64,000 nucleotides of DNA from JBASEY01 sp964404285 (GTDB lineage Bacteria > CSSED10-310). The stretch is taken from contig CAYOJK010000003.1 in NCBI GenBank assembly GCA_964404285.1, positions 1 to 64,000 on the forward strand. Reading direction: 5' to 3'. The translations under genes were made by a program, and so were the position numbers. Below are positions 62,597 through 64,000 of the stretch, piece after piece. A model generated the notes under the pieces. That model searched no databases, was not told the origin of the DNA, and saw only the letters and a list, made by a program, of their open reading frames with translations. The number at the start of each line of letters is the position of its first letter. Within the stretch, counting starts at the first letter, position 1.

Positions 62597-63106
62597 ATGT
62601 CTGAAAAATATCTTAAGCGGATCTTCAGGTCCGCTTTTGTTTTTATGACACTGTTGCTGGTAGCTTGCCGTGTTTATGAACCCTATGATTATAATCGTTC
62701 TTCAATCCCGGACTCGATGATTATTGTTCAAGAAGCGCCACATGACGCTATTCAAAATGATTTTACAGGGGCTGAGTCCTGTAAAGAGTGTCATTTAGAG
62801 ATATATCATCGTTGGAAACTCACTGCCCACAACCGGGAATTACGGAAACAGGATTATGAATTTCCTCCGCATCAGGGGAGCTGTCGTCGTTGCCATCATA
62901 CGTCACTGCAAGAAACAGTCGTAAGCTGTGAAACATGCCATGGACCAAGAGCGTCCCATGTACGGCAACCCTATCAGGATGAAATTTCGAGATGTACAGT
63001 TTGTGATGCCCATAAGATGTGTATCAAATGTCATATGCGGTCAGTTGACCCGGATTTTGAACCGGCAAAAGGATGGGCCAAGGTCGATCATGGCAAACAA
63101 AAATAG
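62597..63106 (+). CDS. Tetrahaem c-type cytochrome lipoprotein
   Basis: A lipobox LLVAC puts the lipidated Cys at 24. Four CxxCH haem sites are seen at residues 62-66 (CKECH), 96-100 (CRRCH), 111-115 (CETCH) and 142-146 (CIKCH). A fifth pair, CTVCD at 133-137, lacks the His. The spacing resembles the cytochrome c554-type fold. It would carry electrons at the periplasmic or outer membrane. No strong ribosome site is seen before the ATG. The end overlaps lnt by 17 bases. Confidence 0.87.
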   Translation: MSEKYLKRIFRSAFVFMTLLLVACRVYEPYDYNRSSIPDSMIIVQEAPHDAIQNDFTGAESCKECHLEIYHRWKLTAHNRELRKQDYEFPPHQGSCRRCHHTSLQETVVSCETCHGPRASHVRQPYQDEISRCTVCDAHKMCIKCHMRSVDPDFEPAKGWAKVDHGKQK

Positions 63107-64000
63107 TCCTCTGGTTGGAATACTGTTGAATTACGGCTTTTTGACAATAGGCGCTATTGGGGTAGCTCTGTCTTTTCCCTCTCTCGGACTATGGTGGCTT
63201 ACCTGGATCGCTCTTATTCCGCTGATGATCACTGCTAGAAAATACCCTAAAAGACGATTGGCGGCAGGATGGTATTTTGGAACCTTGACGAACACAATCA
63301 ACTTTTCTTGGGTTACGCATTCAATGACCGTCTATGGCGGCTTACCAAAATGGATTGCCGGTATAGCGCTCTTGCTGATGGCATTGATTTTGGGAGCTTT
63401 TACTGCAATAACAGTATGGGTTGCAGAATCGATCGCAAAGAACTCTGCCAGTAAAATTCACCGTATCTTTATCTGGCCTGTTTGCTGGGTTACATTTGAC
63501 TTTTTACGAGCTCACCTTCCGTTTGGTCTGGCCTTTCCATGGAACTGTTTAGGGCAAAGCCAGTATTCAGTGCCATATATCCTTCAAAATGCAGATTGGG
63601 CATCTTTTTATGGTATCTCATTTATCATCGTTATGGTCAATGTGGCTTTTACTGAAATGCTGACAGACTTTTTTAAAAGTAAAAAACCTGTTTTAACGGT
63701 ACTCATCATTTTATGTATGGCCTTGATTTATGGGGCAGTACGTTATCATGTCGATTATTCAGATTCGACATTTCGAGTTGGAATTGTTCAGGCCAATGTG
63801 AGTTTGGATGAGAAGTGGCAGCCTGAAACGCGCTACCAAACATTGATGGATCATATTCAATTAAGCGAACGCATCTTGGAGGGTGTTCAGCTTTTAGTCT
63901 GGTCGGAGTCATCGATACCGTTTATTTATCGATACGCCTGGCGTTACGAAGATGGTCATGAAAGCGCTTTAGGATATCATCTGGAAAAGTTTCTACATCA
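63090..64000 (+). CDS. lnt: Apolipoprotein N-acyltransferase, 3' end outside window
   Basis: The visible 303 residues hold about six N-terminal membrane helices and the start of the nitrilase domain. Conserved Lnt text includes FPFGLAFPWN-like sequence (LPFGLAFPWNCLGQSQY) near residue 140, VGIVQANVSLDEKW near 230 and LVWSESSIPF near 269, whose Glu is catalytic. Lnt adds the third acyl chain to lipoproteins. The ATG at 63090 lies inside the cytochrome gene with AAGG six bases upstream. Confidence 0.93.
   Translation, partial: MANKNSPLVGILLNYGFLTIGAIGVALSFPSLGLWWLTWIALIPLMITARKYPKRRLAAGWYFGTLTNTINFSWVTHSMTVYGGLPKWIAGIALLLMALILGAFTAITVWVAESIAKNSASKIHRIFIWPVCWVTFDFLRAHLPFGLAFPWNCLGQSQYSVPYILQNADWASFYGISFIIVMVNVAFTEMLTDFFKSKKPVLTVLIILCMALIYGAVRYHVDYSDSTFRVGIVQANVSLDEKWQPETRYQTLMDHIQLSERILEGVQLLVWSESSIPFIYRYAWRYEDGHESALGYHLEKFLH

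Overview
The window looks like chromosomal DNA of a Gram-negative bacterium of moderate to low GC. It carries outer-membrane biogenesis genes (lptE, lnt, several lipoproteins), a Wzm/Wzt-type polysaccharide exporter, DsbD, HtrA and a multihaem c-type cytochrome. Several genes are of kinds I associate with Desulfobacterota/Myxococcota and poorly cultured relatives: a DUF4388-DnaJ-TPR protein, a second EF-G, a gliding-type ABC operon with DUF4340, PhaR plus phasin, and a stand-alone Nfu domain. I would not assign a phylum from this alone. I saw no tRNA, rRNA, CRISPR array, insertion sequence or phage gene.

Bases 1-12188 hold a long minus-strand run of tightly packed genes. ATP sulfurylase (sat) and APS kinase (cysC) together make PAPS. 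Around them are a PHP-domain phosphoesterase and five alkaline-phosphatase-superfamily proteins, one of which is fused to a flippase-like membrane domain. No PAPS reductase, APS reductase or recognisable sulfotransferase is in view, so the pathway seems aimed at sulfate or phosphate decoration of a cell-surface molecule. Three proteins here (the fusion, CysC and one phosphatase-like protein) share a short C-terminal LGY tail. This is the most unusual region of the window.

Bases 12.3-23.4 kb hold a membrane SGNH protein, the phosphatidylethanolamine pair pssA-psd, a HAD phosphatase, an M29-aminopeptidase-like protein that seems to have lost its metal ligands, a four-gene ABC-2/GldG/DUF4340 operon and an HtrA protease. 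Bases 23.5-33.6 kb are a surface-glycan region: an O-antigen ligase-like protein, three membrane proteins of glycosyltransferase or flippase type, an asparagine-synthetase-like protein with Ser instead of Cys at position 2, and an unrecognised soluble protein.

Bases 33.7-46.2 kb are mixed. A UbiA prenyltransferase has a hairpin around its ribosome binding site. There follow phasin and PhaR, a VanZ-like protein, a GDP-mannose pair (cupin plus guanylyltransferase), a parvulin, DUF1573 and thioredoxin-like secreted proteins, a 399-bp direct repeat carrying a truncated gene copy, then dsbD, thioredoxin and the DUF4388-DnaJ-TPR protein. Bases 46.2-64 kb are mostly housekeeping and envelope genes: EF-G-like, dtd, a DUF362 ferredoxin, xseA-xseB, a flippase-like protein, leuS, lptE, wzm, wzt, two small unknown genes, a glycosyltransferase, another membrane glycosyltransferase, a Ser-rich secreted protein, nfu, a tetrahaem lipoprotein and the start of lnt.

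Gene density is high. The only gap above 300 bases without an intact gene is 41549-42088, which holds a candidate promoter, the second repeat copy and a gene fragment. The genes at both window edges run off the end.
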